Below are positions 33,219 through 41,778 of a DNA stretch of 64,000 nt, one piece after another. The position numbers and the translations under genes are program-made. How positions within the stretch are numbered: the first letter of the stretch is position 1; each line of letters opens with the position of its first letter. The notes under the pieces are model-generated. The model did not search any database. It was not told the DNA's origin and saw nothing but the letters and a program-made list of their open reading frames with translations. The stretch is from Roseitranquillus sp963749675 (GTDB lineage: Bacteria > Pseudomonadota > Alphaproteobacteria > Rhodobacterales > Rhodobacteraceae), in contig CAVVNT010000013.1 of the NCBI GenBank assembly GCA_963749675.1, forward strand, positions 62,001-126,000, given 5' to 3'.

Positions 33219-33997
33219 CAGCCGGCGAGGCGGGACAGCATGGCAGCGACACGCTCCATCGTGATCGCGCCGAGCCCCTCGCGCGGCAGCGGAACCAGCA
33301 GTCCGTGCCGGAAGATTGCGGACAGCAGGACGGCGGTGACGGTGCTGGTGACCGCCGCCGTCCTGAGGCGTCTTCTGTCTTCCGTCTCCGCTACGCGCAG
33401 CGCGAGGAGGCAAGCGGCGAGGAACGTCGCCAAGATCCCCCCGTCGAGAACGAACTGGGCGCCGGAGCGCGGCGCCGGCCAGGCTCCCGCCATCGCCACC
33501 GCGAATGCCAGGAGAGACGGCAGCACGAGGCAGCCGGCGAGCGCCATCCGCAGCCGTCCCTCGACGATGTAGCCCGCCATGAAGACGAACAGGAAGAGCG
33601 CCGTTGCCGAGGGAAAATCGACCCGTGGCACGAGTCCCACGATGTAGGCGGCAAGGAGCGTGGCGATGAACCACGCCTCCCGCCCCGTCGAGCGGCCGGC
33701 CTGTCCCGGCGCGCGCGGCGCGGCGCCCGCGCGCAGCCGCGCCCGATCCCGCGCCGCGACGGCGACGAGCCCGGCGGACAGGATCAGCAGCATGCCGCCG
33801 ATCATCAGGGGGAAGAGAGCGGGCGAGACGTACCAGGCGTTGCGCACGCCGGCATACGTGCCTTCCAGCGGGTAGGTCAGCGCCTCGGCGATCATCAGGA
33901 CCGCGACGATGGCCAGCACGAGACCGGTCGCGATGTCGGCGCCGCGGAGCCGCGCCGTCTCGGCGTCGTCGGTCGATGCGTGGGGTGCGTCGGTCAT
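33218..33997 (-). CDS. tctB: Tripartite tricarboxylate transporter small permease (TctB family)
   Basis: The 259-residue protein has a polar N-terminus, then helices including ATGLVLAIVAVLMIAEALTY, SPALFPLMIGGMLLILSAGL, AWFIATLLAAYIVGLVPRVD and LAFAVAMAGAW. This fits TctB, although it is longer than the usual 150-170 residues because of C-terminal helices (ILATFLAACLLALRVAE, then VTAVLLSAIFRHGLLVPLPR). It partners TctA. A perfect hairpin separates it from tctC upstream. Confidence 0.85.
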   Translation of the reverse strand: MTDAPHASTDDAETARLRGADIATGLVLAIVAVLMIAEALTYPLEGTYAGVRNAWYVSPALFPLMIGGMLLILSAGLVAVAARDRARLRAGAAPRAPGQAGRSTGREAWFIATLLAAYIVGLVPRVDFPSATALFLFVFMAGYIVEGRLRMALAGCLVLPSLLAFAVAMAGAWPAPRSGAQFVLDGGILATFLAACLLALRVAETEDRRRLRTAAVTSTVTAVLLSAIFRHGLLVPLPREGLGAITMERVAAMLSRLAG

Positions 33998-34003
33998 GTC
34001 GTC

Positions 34004-34035
34004 GCGACCTTCGCCCGGCACCGGGCGAAGGTCGC
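34004..34035 (-). terminator. Intercistronic hairpin between tctC and tctB
   Basis: GCGACCTTCGCCCGG, two bases, CCGGGCGAAGGTCGC: a perfect 15-bp inverted repeat filling the gap after the tctC stop. No T-run follows. It has the same placement, after the binding-protein gene and before the permease genes, as the hairpin at 24023-24051. Confidence 0.7.
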
Positions 34036-34041
34036 CTTCCT

Positions 34042-35051
34042 TCAAGGTCTGGGAATGTCGAGTTCCGCGGGGTCCACCGAAGCGGCGCCGAGGTCCCAGA
34101 GCGTCCATGCGAAGAGGGATTCGAGGTTCGCGAACTCCTCCGACGCTGCCTCGCCGTGCTTGCCGGAGAGGGTGTAGTAGTTCTCCTCGGCGAAGGTCTG
34201 CACCGCCTCGGACTGCATCGCCTCCTCGAACGCCGCGGAGAGCGTCTGCTTCACCTCGTCCGGCGCATCGGCGTGGACGGCGAAGCCGATGGCCTGGCTG
34301 ATCGGCAGGTACTCCGTCAGGTCGGGATACGCGTCGAACGCCGAGGGAATGTCCCCCACGCCTTCCAGCGAGAAGCCGTCCTCAGTCAGCATCGCCAGCG
34401 GACGGAGGCGGCCGGCCTGCAGGAGTTGCTGCTGCTCGGCCAGCGAGGTCACCACGACCTGCACCTCGCCTGCCACGGCGGCGTTCTGCGCCGGCGCCGA
34501 ACCGTCATAAGGAATGAAGTTGAACTCCGCCCCCGTGCCGTCCTGCAGGGCGAGAAGGTTGAGGTGGTGGATCGACCCCGCCGCGCTGGCGCCCGCGGCG
34601 ATCGAGCCGGGATCGGCCTCCGCCGCCTCGATCAGCGCCTCGAGCGTCTCGTACTCGGAATCGGCCGTGACCGAGACGAGGTCGGGCGACCCGCCGATGA
34701 TGAACGGATACCAGACGTCCATCCGCTGGTCCCATCCGCCTTGCACTCCGGCGGTGACCACCGACTCCGAGATGCCGGCCAGGGTGTAGCCGTCGGCAGG
34801 CTGGCCATGGACGTAGCTCATGCCCGCGGATTCCGCCGACGCCGCCGGTGCGATTGACGACGTTGATGGACGGGTCGTTCGGCAGCGTCTTCTCCATCTC
34901 CGCCATGAGCAGCCGGTTGACCGTGTCGGTGCCGCCCCCGGCGGCCCAGACCACCACGGCCGTGATCGGCCGCTGCGGATAGTCCTGGGCGACGGAGGGC
35001 GCAGCCGTCGCGGCGCAGAGCGCGACTGCGGTGAGAGCGCGTCGAAGCATG
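34042..35051 (-). pseudogene. tctC: TctC-family substrate-binding protein with one frameshift
   Basis: The first frame gives a signal peptide (LTAVALCAATAAPSVAQ) and QDYPQRPITAVVVWAAGGGT then INVVNRTGGVGG, the usual TctC entrance to the ligand cleft. Near 34830 the frame shifts by one and continues HGQPADGYTLAGISESVVTA, then AAGASAAGSIHHLNLLALQD and EFNFIPYDGSAPAQNAAVAG to a normal C-terminus. Both parts are well conserved and in register, so this is either a recent lesion or a sequence error. If real, the transporter has no binding protein of its own. AGGGAGG stands before the ATG at 35051. Confidence 0.88.
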
Positions 35052-35110
35052 TCGATCCTCCCTTTGATCGTTGCTTTTCGTTTGGCCGATCGTCTGCAGT
35101 TGATCGACGC

Positions 35111-35140
35111 ACGCATCATGGTATTGATTAACGTATGCGT
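35111..35140. promoter_or_regulatory. Candidate operator in the tct / SMP-30 divergent promoter
   Basis: The arms ACGCAT and ATGCGT, separated by 18 bp, form the ends of an imperfect palindrome with AT-rich centre (GGTATTGATTAA), in an otherwise GC-rich region. It lies between tctC (start 35051) and the SMP-30 gene (start 35155), where a shared regulator such as the operon's GntR protein would bind. The SMP-30 start has no clear ribosome binding site and stands only 14 nt beyond the site. Confidence 0.4.
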
Positions 35141-35154
35141 AAAGACCTATCTCG

Positions 35155-36213
35155 ATGGTAAAGCTCCCCGATGATCTCGTCTTTCACGGACGCGGTCTGG
35201 AGCGGCCGGAGTGCGTTCTGGCGCACCGCTCGGGCCTCTTGTTCACGGCGGACTGGCGGGGCGCGGGTGGTGTCGCCATCGTGCGCCCAGACGGCGCGGT
35301 CGCGCGGATCGAGGCGCGCGGCCTCGACGAGCCCTTGCGGCCGAACGGCATCGCCCTCGACCATGATGGTCGGTTCATCGTCGCCCACCTCGGCAACGCG
35401 CGCGGCGGCGTCTTTCGCCTCGATCCCGGCGGCCGTGTCGAACCGCTGGTCACGCAGGTCGAGGGGCGCCCGATCCCGCCCACGAACTTCGTCATGCTCG
35501 ACGATGCGGGGCGGCTATGGATCACCGTCAGCACGCGCCACGTTCCCAGGCACGCGGCGGCGCGGGCCGACATCGCCGACGGCTTCGTCGCGGTACTGGA
35601 GCCTGGCGGCACGCCGCGCATCGTGATTGACGGACTGGGCTACACGAACGAGTGCCTGCTCTCGCCGGACGGCCGTCACCTCTACGTCAACGAGACCTTC
35701 GCGCGAAGGACGTCGCGCTTCGAATTGCGAGACGACGGCACCGCCGGGTCGCGTGAGATCGTGGCGGAGTTCGGGGCCGGCACTTTCCCCGACGGGCTTG
35801 CCGCCGATGTCGAAGGCGGCCTCTGGGTCACCAGCATCGTCTCCAACCGCGTCATCCGCTTGCGCCCGGACAGCAGCGTCGAGGTGCTGTTCGATGACGC
35901 CGCCCCCGAGGCGCTGGCGGAAACCGAGGCGCTCTACCAAAGCGGCGCGCTCGACACCCAGGCGCTCAATCGACGGCTGGGGCAGACGCTCGCCAACGTC
36001 TCGAGCCTCGCCTTCGGCGGCCCCGATCTGCGCACGGCCTATCTCGGCTGTTTGCACGGCGACGCGATCGCGAGCTTCGCCGCACCCGTCGCGGGCCGGC
36101 CGCCGGTCCACTGGACGGCGGATCTCGCGCCGCTCGTCGAAGCGGGGCTGGTCGACGAGGCGACCGCGAGCGGCGATGATCCGGCACAGGCAACCTGGGG
36201 ACACGAAAGCTGA
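35155..36213 (+). CDS. SMP-30/gluconolactonase-family lactonase
   Basis: This 352-residue six-bladed beta-propeller protein has the family landmarks LERPECVLAHRSGLLFTADW with the metal-binding Glu, RPNGIALDHDGRFIVAHLGN, PTNFVMLDDAGRLWITVSTR, GLGYTNECLLSPDGRHLYVN with Asn, and GTFPDGLAADVEGGLWVTSI with the metal-binding Asp. Members hydrolyse sugar-acid lactones with a divalent metal. The longer-than-usual C-terminus includes TLANVSSLAFGGPDLRTAYL. It is coupled to the Gfo/Idh/MocA gene by a TGATG junction, so a lactone could be the product of that dehydrogenase. Confidence 0.88.
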   Translation: MVKLPDDLVFHGRGLERPECVLAHRSGLLFTADWRGAGGVAIVRPDGAVARIEARGLDEPLRPNGIALDHDGRFIVAHLGNARGGVFRLDPGGRVEPLVTQVEGRPIPPTNFVMLDDAGRLWITVSTRHVPRHAAARADIADGFVAVLEPGGTPRIVIDGLGYTNECLLSPDGRHLYVNETFARRTSRFELRDDGTAGSREIVAEFGAGTFPDGLAADVEGGLWVTSIVSNRVIRLRPDSSVEVLFDDAAPEALAETEALYQSGALDTQALNRRLGQTLANVSSLAFGGPDLRTAYLGCLHGDAIASFAAPVAGRPPVHWTADLAPLVEAGLVDEATASGDDPAQATWGHES

Positions 36214-37262
36214 TGGCGCAATCGACGCTGAAGGTCGTAACGATCGGGGCAGGCTACTTCGCCCGGTTTCATCACGACGCCTGGAGCCGGGCACCGCAGG
36301 CGACGCTCGCCGCGATCTGCGACATCGACCGCGACAAGGCCGGAGCCGCGGCAAAGGAGGTCGGTGTCCCCACCGTCTATGACGACCCCGAAGAGATGCT
36401 GGCGCGCGAGCGTCCCGATCTCGTCGACATCGCCACGCCGCCGGCGACCCACCGCGACCTTGTGGCGCTCGCTGCGGGACTCGGCATAGATGTCATTTGC
36501 CAGAAGGCCTTCACCCGCTCAATGGCCGAGGCGCGCGAGACGGTGGCCATCGCTGAGGCCGCGGGGATCACCCTGACGATCCACGAGAACTTTCGCTTCC
36601 AGCCCTGGTTTCGCGAAATCCGGCGCCTGCTCGACGAGGGCGCCCTGGGCGAGCTCTATTCGGTCGCCTTCCGGCTGCGCCCTGGCGACGGTCAAGGTCC
36701 CCACGCGTATCTAGACCGGCAACCCTACTTCCAGGGCATGGAGCGGTTCCTGATCCACGAGACCGGCATCCACTTCATCGACACCTTCCGCTTCCTCTGC
36801 GGCGACGCTGAGGCCGTCTACGCAGAGTTGAGACGTCTCAACCCGGTCATCGCTGGCGAGGATGCGGGTGTGTTCCTGATGACGCACGCAGGCGGCGTCA
36901 GATCCCTCTTCGACGGCAACCGCCTTTCCGACCACATCGCCGAGAATCGCCGTCTCACGATGGGCGAGCTGCTGATCGAGGGGTCGGCGGCCAGCCTGCG
37001 GCTTGACGGCGACGGACGCCTATTCCGCCGCGACTTCGGCTCGAACGAGGAGCGGCCGCATGCCTACGGCTGGGAAAAGCGCGGCTTCGCCGGCGACTCC
37101 GTCTTCGCGCTGCAAGAGCATGTCGTGGCGCATCTGCTCCACGCCACACCGCTGGAGAACGACGGCAGGGCTTACCTCGCAAACCTCGAGGTGGAAGACG
37201 CCGTCTACAGGTCGTCCGCGACGGGCCACCGCATCTCGCCGCGACGCGACAGCGCTCGCTGA
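36213..37262 (+). CDS. Gfo/Idh/MocA-family oxidoreductase
   Basis: A 349-residue NAD(P)-dependent sugar dehydrogenase-like protein: Rossmann motif VVTIGAGYFARFHHDAWSRA, DLVDIATPPATHRDLVALAA and DVICQKAFTRSMAEARETVA, where CQKAF replaces the EKP core motif but keeps Lys. The catalytic region reads LIHETGIHFIDTFRFLCGDA with His. It probably oxidises a cyclic sugar or acid whose lactone the preceding gene product opens. A serine-recombinase remnant begins exactly at its stop codon, so the last few residues may have been altered by that junction. Confidence 0.88.
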   Translation: MAQSTLKVVTIGAGYFARFHHDAWSRAPQATLAAICDIDRDKAGAAAKEVGVPTVYDDPEEMLARERPDLVDIATPPATHRDLVALAAGLGIDVICQKAFTRSMAEARETVAIAEAAGITLTIHENFRFQPWFREIRRLLDEGALGELYSVAFRLRPGDGQGPHAYLDRQPYFQGMERFLIHETGIHFIDTFRFLCGDAEAVYAELRRLNPVIAGEDAGVFLMTHAGGVRSLFDGNRLSDHIAENRRLTMGELLIEGSAASLRLDGDGRLFRRDFGSNEERPHAYGWEKRGFAGDSVFALQEHVVAHLLHATPLENDGRAYLANLEVEDAVYRSSATGHRISPRRDSAR

Positions 37263-37560
37263 CCGAGGAGTTGCGGGCCGCAAGATGCGCCCAGGTTCAC
37301 GAGGAGCACGCGTCGGGCGCCGGCCCCAGCCGGCCCGTTCTCGGGCGGCTCCTGCGCCGGCTCGGGCCCGACGACGTGCTGGTGGTGGTCAGGATCGACC
37401 GCCTCGCGCGCTCGCTGAGCCACCTGCTCGAGGGGCTCGAGGGGCTCGAGGCCAAGGGCGCGCACTTCCGCTCGCTGGGCGATCCGATCGACACCACCAG
37501 CCCGCAATGGCGACAAGGTGGCTCGTCGACATCTTCGCATCCATGGCGCAGCTCGTGTCG
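37259..37560 (+). pseudogene. Serine recombinase/resolvase fragment
   Basis: The open frame from 37259 reads LTEELRAARCAQVHEEHASG, then PVLGRLLRRLGPDDVLVVVR and IDRLARSLSHLLEGLEGLEA, the middle of a Tn3/Hin-type catalytic domain with its conserved RLDR-like motif (RIDRLARS), and LGDPIDTTSP. The frame then shifts and RWLVDIFASMAQL appears in another frame. The N-terminal nucleophile Ser region and the DNA-binding domain are missing. It abuts the stop codon of the preceding gene and marks the edge of imported DNA. Confidence 0.82.
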
Positions 37561-37744
37561 AGCTGCGTCGCCACATCCAGCGATCGATCTCCTTCGCCGC
37601 TTCGTGCCGCACGAGCGCTGCCTCCGCTCCCGCGGCGTCTGACAGATGAGAGCCTTTGAAGGCTGCGCTCGCCGACCTCGCACCCCTGCCTGCATCAGAA
37701 GAACAGCGGCCCTCAATACCAACGCCGCCGGCCTGCAAGCGGTC

Positions 37745-38432
37745 TTCCTCGGATGATATCATGTGTCGACGGCTTTCGATTCGCAGGCGGTTGAAGGGGC
37801 CGAACTCCGCCTCCACCGCTGAGATCAGCGGGCGCATCAGGTGCGTCGCGACATAGCGCCCGACGAAAGGTGTCGAAGCTCGCAGGCGATTCTTGCCGCC
37901 GCCATGGCCGACGTAGGAAAGCGTACCAGTTGGCGAAGGCGGCCGGGTCGGCGGCTCGCAGGCGCGCCCGAACAGCGCGCCAAGTTGCCCCCCCCTGCCC
38001 CGACCCGGCTGGGTCCGCTGCGCGATCCTCGGCGGAAGTCCACCCGCAGGACTTTGACCTCGACTGCTCCAGCGCCGCCATGCGCTCAGCGAAGTCCGGC
38101 CCGACATGGTGCCACAGAGGATGCGAGCGTCGTGAAACCTTCGAGAGGTTCAGGCGGTAGCTCGGCACCCTGCCCCGCACGCACGGCCGCCTGACAGGAA
38201 GCAGCCGCGCCTCAGTAAGACGCTACACCTCGCGCTTGGCGGTCCGTTCGGCCACCCCCCAGAGCCGCGCGAGATCACGCTGGCCCACCGTCATTTCTTC
38301 GCTGCGCCAGTTGCAGCGCGCCATGATGGCCGTGATGAGCCGCAGCATCGACGCCTGCGCCGATGGAACCCCGTGCAGCCCGAGTGCCGTGAGGATGTCA
38401 TACTTGACCACGCCCGCACAGGGGCCCGTCAT
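37745..38432 (-). pseudogene. Plasmid-type replication initiator (DnaA-like), broken
   Basis: From a Met at 38432 the frame reads VVKYDILTALGLHGVPSAQA, then NWRSEEMTVGQRDLARLWGV and AERTAKREV, a helix-turn-helix, followed by an in-frame TAG where Lys is expected. It resumes as RLTEARLLPVRRPCVRGRVP, then HPLWHHVGPDFAERMAALEQ and AVRARLRAADPAAFANWYAF. A frameshift near 37930 leads to FVGRYVATHLMRPLISAVEA and EFGPFNRLRIES, which resembles a DnaA N-terminal-type domain. This architecture is what I recall of DnaA-like initiators of Rhodobacterales plasmids. Assignment is by motif memory, so moderate confidence. Confidence 0.6.
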
Positions 38433-38630
38433 GCGCTTCCCGTAACCCGCCCGAATCGGCCACGGCACCTCAACTGCGCGCAGGATTCGGGACGAGTAAT
38501 CAGGACCGAGTGGCGCTTTGGCTTCGCCCACAATGTCTACGCGGCCGGTAGCCGCCCTGTTTGCAACGGCCGCTCCGCCGCCATCGGATCTTGCGTTCGC
38601 GCCAGCGGCTCCTCTCGCATCTCGTCAACC

Positions 38631-40145
38631 CTACTCCGCCGGCGCCTTCGATCGGCGGCGGCGCAGGAGCTTGAGAGCCGGCAGGAAGATGAGGATCAGC
38701 GCGACGACGGTGATCGGCCCGGCAATGGGGCGCGTGAAGAAGATCGATGGGTCACCCGACGACAGAAGCAACGACTGCCGCAGCGTCGGCTCGGCGATCG
38801 GCCCGAGCACGATGGCGAGCACTGCGGGCGCCAATGGATACTCGAATTTTCGCAGCACGAACGCGCCAAGCCCGAAGATCACCATGAGCCAGACGTCGTG
38901 CATGCTCCGCGTTGCCGCGTAGCCCCCCGCGATCGACAAGACGAAGATCATCGGCGCCAGGATCGTGAACGGCATCCGCAGCATCCAGATGAACAGCGGG
39001 ATGAAGGCCAGGTTGATGAGCAACGCAGCGACGTTCGAGATGTAGAACGAGCCGATCAGGCCCCAGACGAACTCCTGCTGGTCAATGAAGAGGCGTGGCC
39101 CGGGGACGAGGCCCCAGATCACCATGCCGCCGAGCAGGATCGCCGTGGTGGGCGAGCCGGGAATGCCGAGCGTCAGCATCGGCAGCATCGCTCCGGTGGA
39201 GGCGGCGTTGTTGGCGGCCTCGGGCGCCGCAACACCACCCGGATGGCCCCGGCCGAACTCCTCCGGCCGGCGCGCCACCATCTTGGCCACGCCGTACGAC
39301 ATCAATGACCCCGGCGTCGCCCCTGCCGCGGGCAACACGCCCACGAAGAAGCCCAGGAACGAGCCGATGCCGGTGCCCTTCCAGCCGCGCGCGACCGCCT
39401 CCTTGGTGTCGGAGATCACCCCGCGGACGGTCATCTTCGGCGTCGTCGTCGTGACCTCGCCCCGGGTCTGCTCGATGGTCCAGAGCATCTCGCCGATGCC
39501 GTAGACGCCGATCGCCAGGACCAGGAACCCGATGCCGCGCAGAAAGCCCGAGATGTCGAAGAGCACCAGCCGCGGCGCGCCGGATATCTGGTCGAACCCC
39601 ACGGCGCCGAGGACCAGCCCGAGGCAGATCGACAGCACCGTCTTCGCGATGTCGTCGCCCCCGAGGCCGACGAAGGTCGCGAAGGCCAGCAGCATCAGCG
39701 CGAAGATCTCCGGCGGTCCGAACGATAGTGCGGCGGTCGCCAGGATCGGCGCGAAGAGCGTGAAGAGGATGTTCGCAACAGTCCCGCCGACAAAAGACGC
39801 CAGCGCTGCCGTCACGAGCGCAAGGCTCGCCCTGCCCTGCAGCGCCAGCGGCCGTCCGTCGAAGGTGGTGGCCACCGCCGTCGACGCGCCGGGAATGCCC
39901 AGCGTCACGGACGAGATCGCGCCGCCGTACATTGCGCCGTAGTAGATCGCCGCGAGGAAGATGATGGCCGAGCCCGGCGGCACCAGGAACGTCACCGGCA
40001 GGAGGATTGCGACGCCGTTCACCGACCCAAGTCCCGGCATCGCGCCAATGAAGAGACCGACGGCGACACCGACGAAGATCAGGAAAAGGTTCAGCGGCTG
40101 CAGCGACAGCAGCATCCCGTCGGCGAGAAGGCCCAGAACTTCCAT
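38631..40145 (-). CDS. tctA: Second TctA-family large permease
   Basis: The 504-residue protein carries the TctA repeats FIGAMPGLGSVNGVAILLPV, AMYGGAISSVTLGIPGASTA, FVGVLPAAGATPGSLMSYGV and MLPMLTLGIPGSPTTAILLG across about 12 helices. It is clearly a paralogue, not a copy, of the permease at 31662. The order tctC-tctB-tctA on the minus strand is complete here and all three frames are intact. Substrate is unknown; no catabolic genes adjoin, and upstream on the same strand is a universal stress protein. Confidence 0.95.
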   Translation of the reverse strand: MEVLGLLADGMLLSLQPLNLFLIFVGVAVGLFIGAMPGLGSVNGVAILLPVTFLVPPGSAIIFLAAIYYGAMYGGAISSVTLGIPGASTAVATTFDGRPLALQGRASLALVTAALASFVGGTVANILFTLFAPILATAALSFGPPEIFALMLLAFATFVGLGGDDIAKTVLSICLGLVLGAVGFDQISGAPRLVLFDISGFLRGIGFLVLAIGVYGIGEMLWTIEQTRGEVTTTTPKMTVRGVISDTKEAVARGWKGTGIGSFLGFFVGVLPAAGATPGSLMSYGVAKMVARRPEEFGRGHPGGVAAPEAANNAASTGAMLPMLTLGIPGSPTTAILLGGMVIWGLVPGPRLFIDQQEFVWGLIGSFYISNVAALLINLAFIPLFIWMLRMPFTILAPMIFVLSIAGGYAATRSMHDVWLMVIFGLGAFVLRKFEYPLAPAVLAIVLGPIAEPTLRQSLLLSSGDPSIFFTRPIAGPITVVALILIFLPALKLLRRRRSKAPAE

Positions 40146-40169
40146 GTCAGAAGCGAATCCTCAGGGGGC

Positions 40170-40673
40170 TCAGTAGATGATCTCGTACAGCACGTCGAAG
40201 ACGGGATCGGTGAAGGACATCCCCTTCGGCATCGTGATCTGCATCGCGCCCTCGAAGAAGAAGAAGAACAGGATCGGCGTTGCCAGCGAGACGGTCAGGC
40301 AGAGCGCCCAGCGGTGACGGCCGAGGTAGCGCATGTAGTAGAGCAGGAAGACAGCGATCGCCCCGTAGAGCGAGATGACGTTGATGAGGCCCACGAAGAC
40401 GACGATCCCGCCACCGACCAGGGCCACCATCTGCCAGCCGTAGCGGTCTAGAAACGGCTCTTCGGACTGAGACGGCGGGCTCGTCCCGCGCCACCAGTTC
40501 ACCGCGATCGAGATGCAGCAGAGCAGCATGATCGCACTCAGCCAGAAGGGCCAGGCGCCGCCGCCGGGCCCTTCTCGTGAGACGTAGCCGATGGGAAGCT
40601 CGGCGCTCTTCCACATCAGGTAGATGGAGAAGAGAGCAAGAGCCCCCGCCGTCGCGATCTCGCCGTAGCGCAT
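40170..40673 (-). CDS. tctB: Second TctB-family small permease
   Basis: A 167-residue, four-helix protein of normal TctB length: IATAGALALFSIYLMWKSAE, GPGGGAWPFWLSAIMLLCCI, MVALVGGGIVVFVGLINVIS, then ALCLTVSLATPILFFFFFEG. It lies 24 bp before tctA and 25 bp after tctC, so the three are one transcription unit. Confidence 0.9.
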   Translation of the reverse strand: MRYGEIATAGALALFSIYLMWKSAELPIGYVSREGPGGGAWPFWLSAIMLLCCISIAVNWWRGTSPPSQSEEPFLDRYGWQMVALVGGGIVVFVGLINVISLYGAIAVFLLYYMRYLGRHRWALCLTVSLATPILFFFFFEGAMQITMPKGMSFTDPVFDVLYEIIY

Positions 40674-40698
40674 TCGGCCCTCGTCCCCGTGCTCAGCC

Positions 40699-41670
40699 TT
40701 ACCCGTCGAGTTGGGCGAGCAGGTCCTTGTGGTTCTCGATCTGCCGCGACCAGTATGCTTTCTGCTCGTCGGCGTTCATCCAGAGCGGCGAGAGGCTCTC
40801 GGACTGCAGGTAGCCCTGCCACTCGTCGCCTTCGTAGATCGTGGTGAAGAGGTCGCGGTAGTATTCCGCCGCCGCCTCGGACATCCCCGGTGCGCCGACC
40901 ACGGCGCGCTGATTGTAGTACGAGAAGTCGTAGCCCTTCTCCTTCAGCGTCGGCACGTCCGGATAGGCCGGCATGCGCTCGTCCGAGAAGGCCAGCAGCG
41001 GTATGAAGTCGCCCAACTCGTAGAAGCCCTTGGCCTCGGCCGGGTTGTTCACGCTCGCCATGATCTGCTTGCCGGCGAGATCCTTGGCGACAGCGCCGCC
41101 GCCGTCATAAGGGATGTACTTGATCGGCAAGCCATAGGCGCCCGAGAGATACGCGATGACGATCGAGTCCTCCTGCCCCTTGCCGGTGCCGCCCATGACC
41201 CACTCGCCGTCGGCCGCCTCAACCTCCTCGACGAACTCCTCGAATGTCGAGATGCCTTGGTCCTTGTGAACCCAGAGCACGAAGGGATCGACGCCCATCA
41301 TCGCGATGGGGGTGAAGTCCATGATGTCGATGCCCAGGTTCTCCTGCCTGAGGGGCGTGGTGAAAAACGAGTTCAGCGTGACCAGGATGGTGTGGTCGGG
41401 GTCGTTGGCGTTCGCGACGTGCAACAATGCCTCTGCGCCCGAGCCGCCGCCCTTGTTGTTCGGCACCAGGGGCCTGGTCGTCAGGTCGTTCTTCTCTGCC
41501 ACCGATTGCAGGAAGCGCGCGATCTGGTCGGCGCCGCCGCCGGGCCCGGCCATGATGACGAAATCGATGGGCCGCGTGGGCTCCCATTCCTGCGCGTATA
41601 CCTCGATGGGCGCGGTCAGAAGCGTTGCCGCGCAGGCCATTCCCAAGAACGAACGTCTCACTATCGTCAT
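40699..41670 (-). CDS. tctC: Second TctC-family periplasmic binding protein
   Basis: The 323-residue protein has a signal peptide (SFLGMACAATLLTAPIEVYA), the cleft motif PIDFVIMAGPGGGADQIARF, PNNKGGGSGAEALLHVANAN and IKYIPYDGGGAVAKDLAGKQ. It binds a carboxylate for the TctAB permease downstream. The ATG at 41670 follows GAGGAGG with good spacing, and a consensus-like promoter lies about 55-83 bp upstream, so this is the first gene of the operon. Confidence 0.93.
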   Translation of the reverse strand: MTIVRRSFLGMACAATLLTAPIEVYAQEWEPTRPIDFVIMAGPGGGADQIARFLQSVAEKNDLTTRPLVPNNKGGGSGAEALLHVANANDPDHTILVTLNSFFTTPLRQENLGIDIMDFTPIAMMGVDPFVLWVHKDQGISTFEEFVEEVEAADGEWVMGGTGKGQEDSIVIAYLSGAYGLPIKYIPYDGGGAVAKDLAGKQIMASVNNPAEAKGFYELGDFIPLLAFSDERMPAYPDVPTLKEKGYDFSYYNQRAVVGAPGMSEAAAEYYRDLFTTIYEGDEWQGYLQSESLSPLWMNADEQKAYWSRQIENHKDLLAQLDG

Positions 41671-41724
41671 CTGGTCCTCCTCAACCATGCGCCCGTGGAT
41701 ACATCCGACAGGCCGTGAGGGAAA

Positions 41725-41753
41725 TTATATTGCGCTAACAAAGTTTCAACAAA
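41725..41753 (-). promoter_or_regulatory. Sigma-70-type promoter for the second tct operon
   Basis: On the minus strand: TTGTTG, 17 bp, TATAAT (perfect -10 element). The region is AT-rich in contrast to its surroundings and would start transcription about 48 nt before the tctC start. Confidence 0.65.
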
Positions 41754-41778
41754 TATTCCGCGGTCGTCACGATCTTGC

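Noticed and set aside
31671..33572. 633-codon plus-strand frame
   Set aside because: Antisense to tctA/tctB with extreme Arg/Asp/Gln content and no conserved motif.
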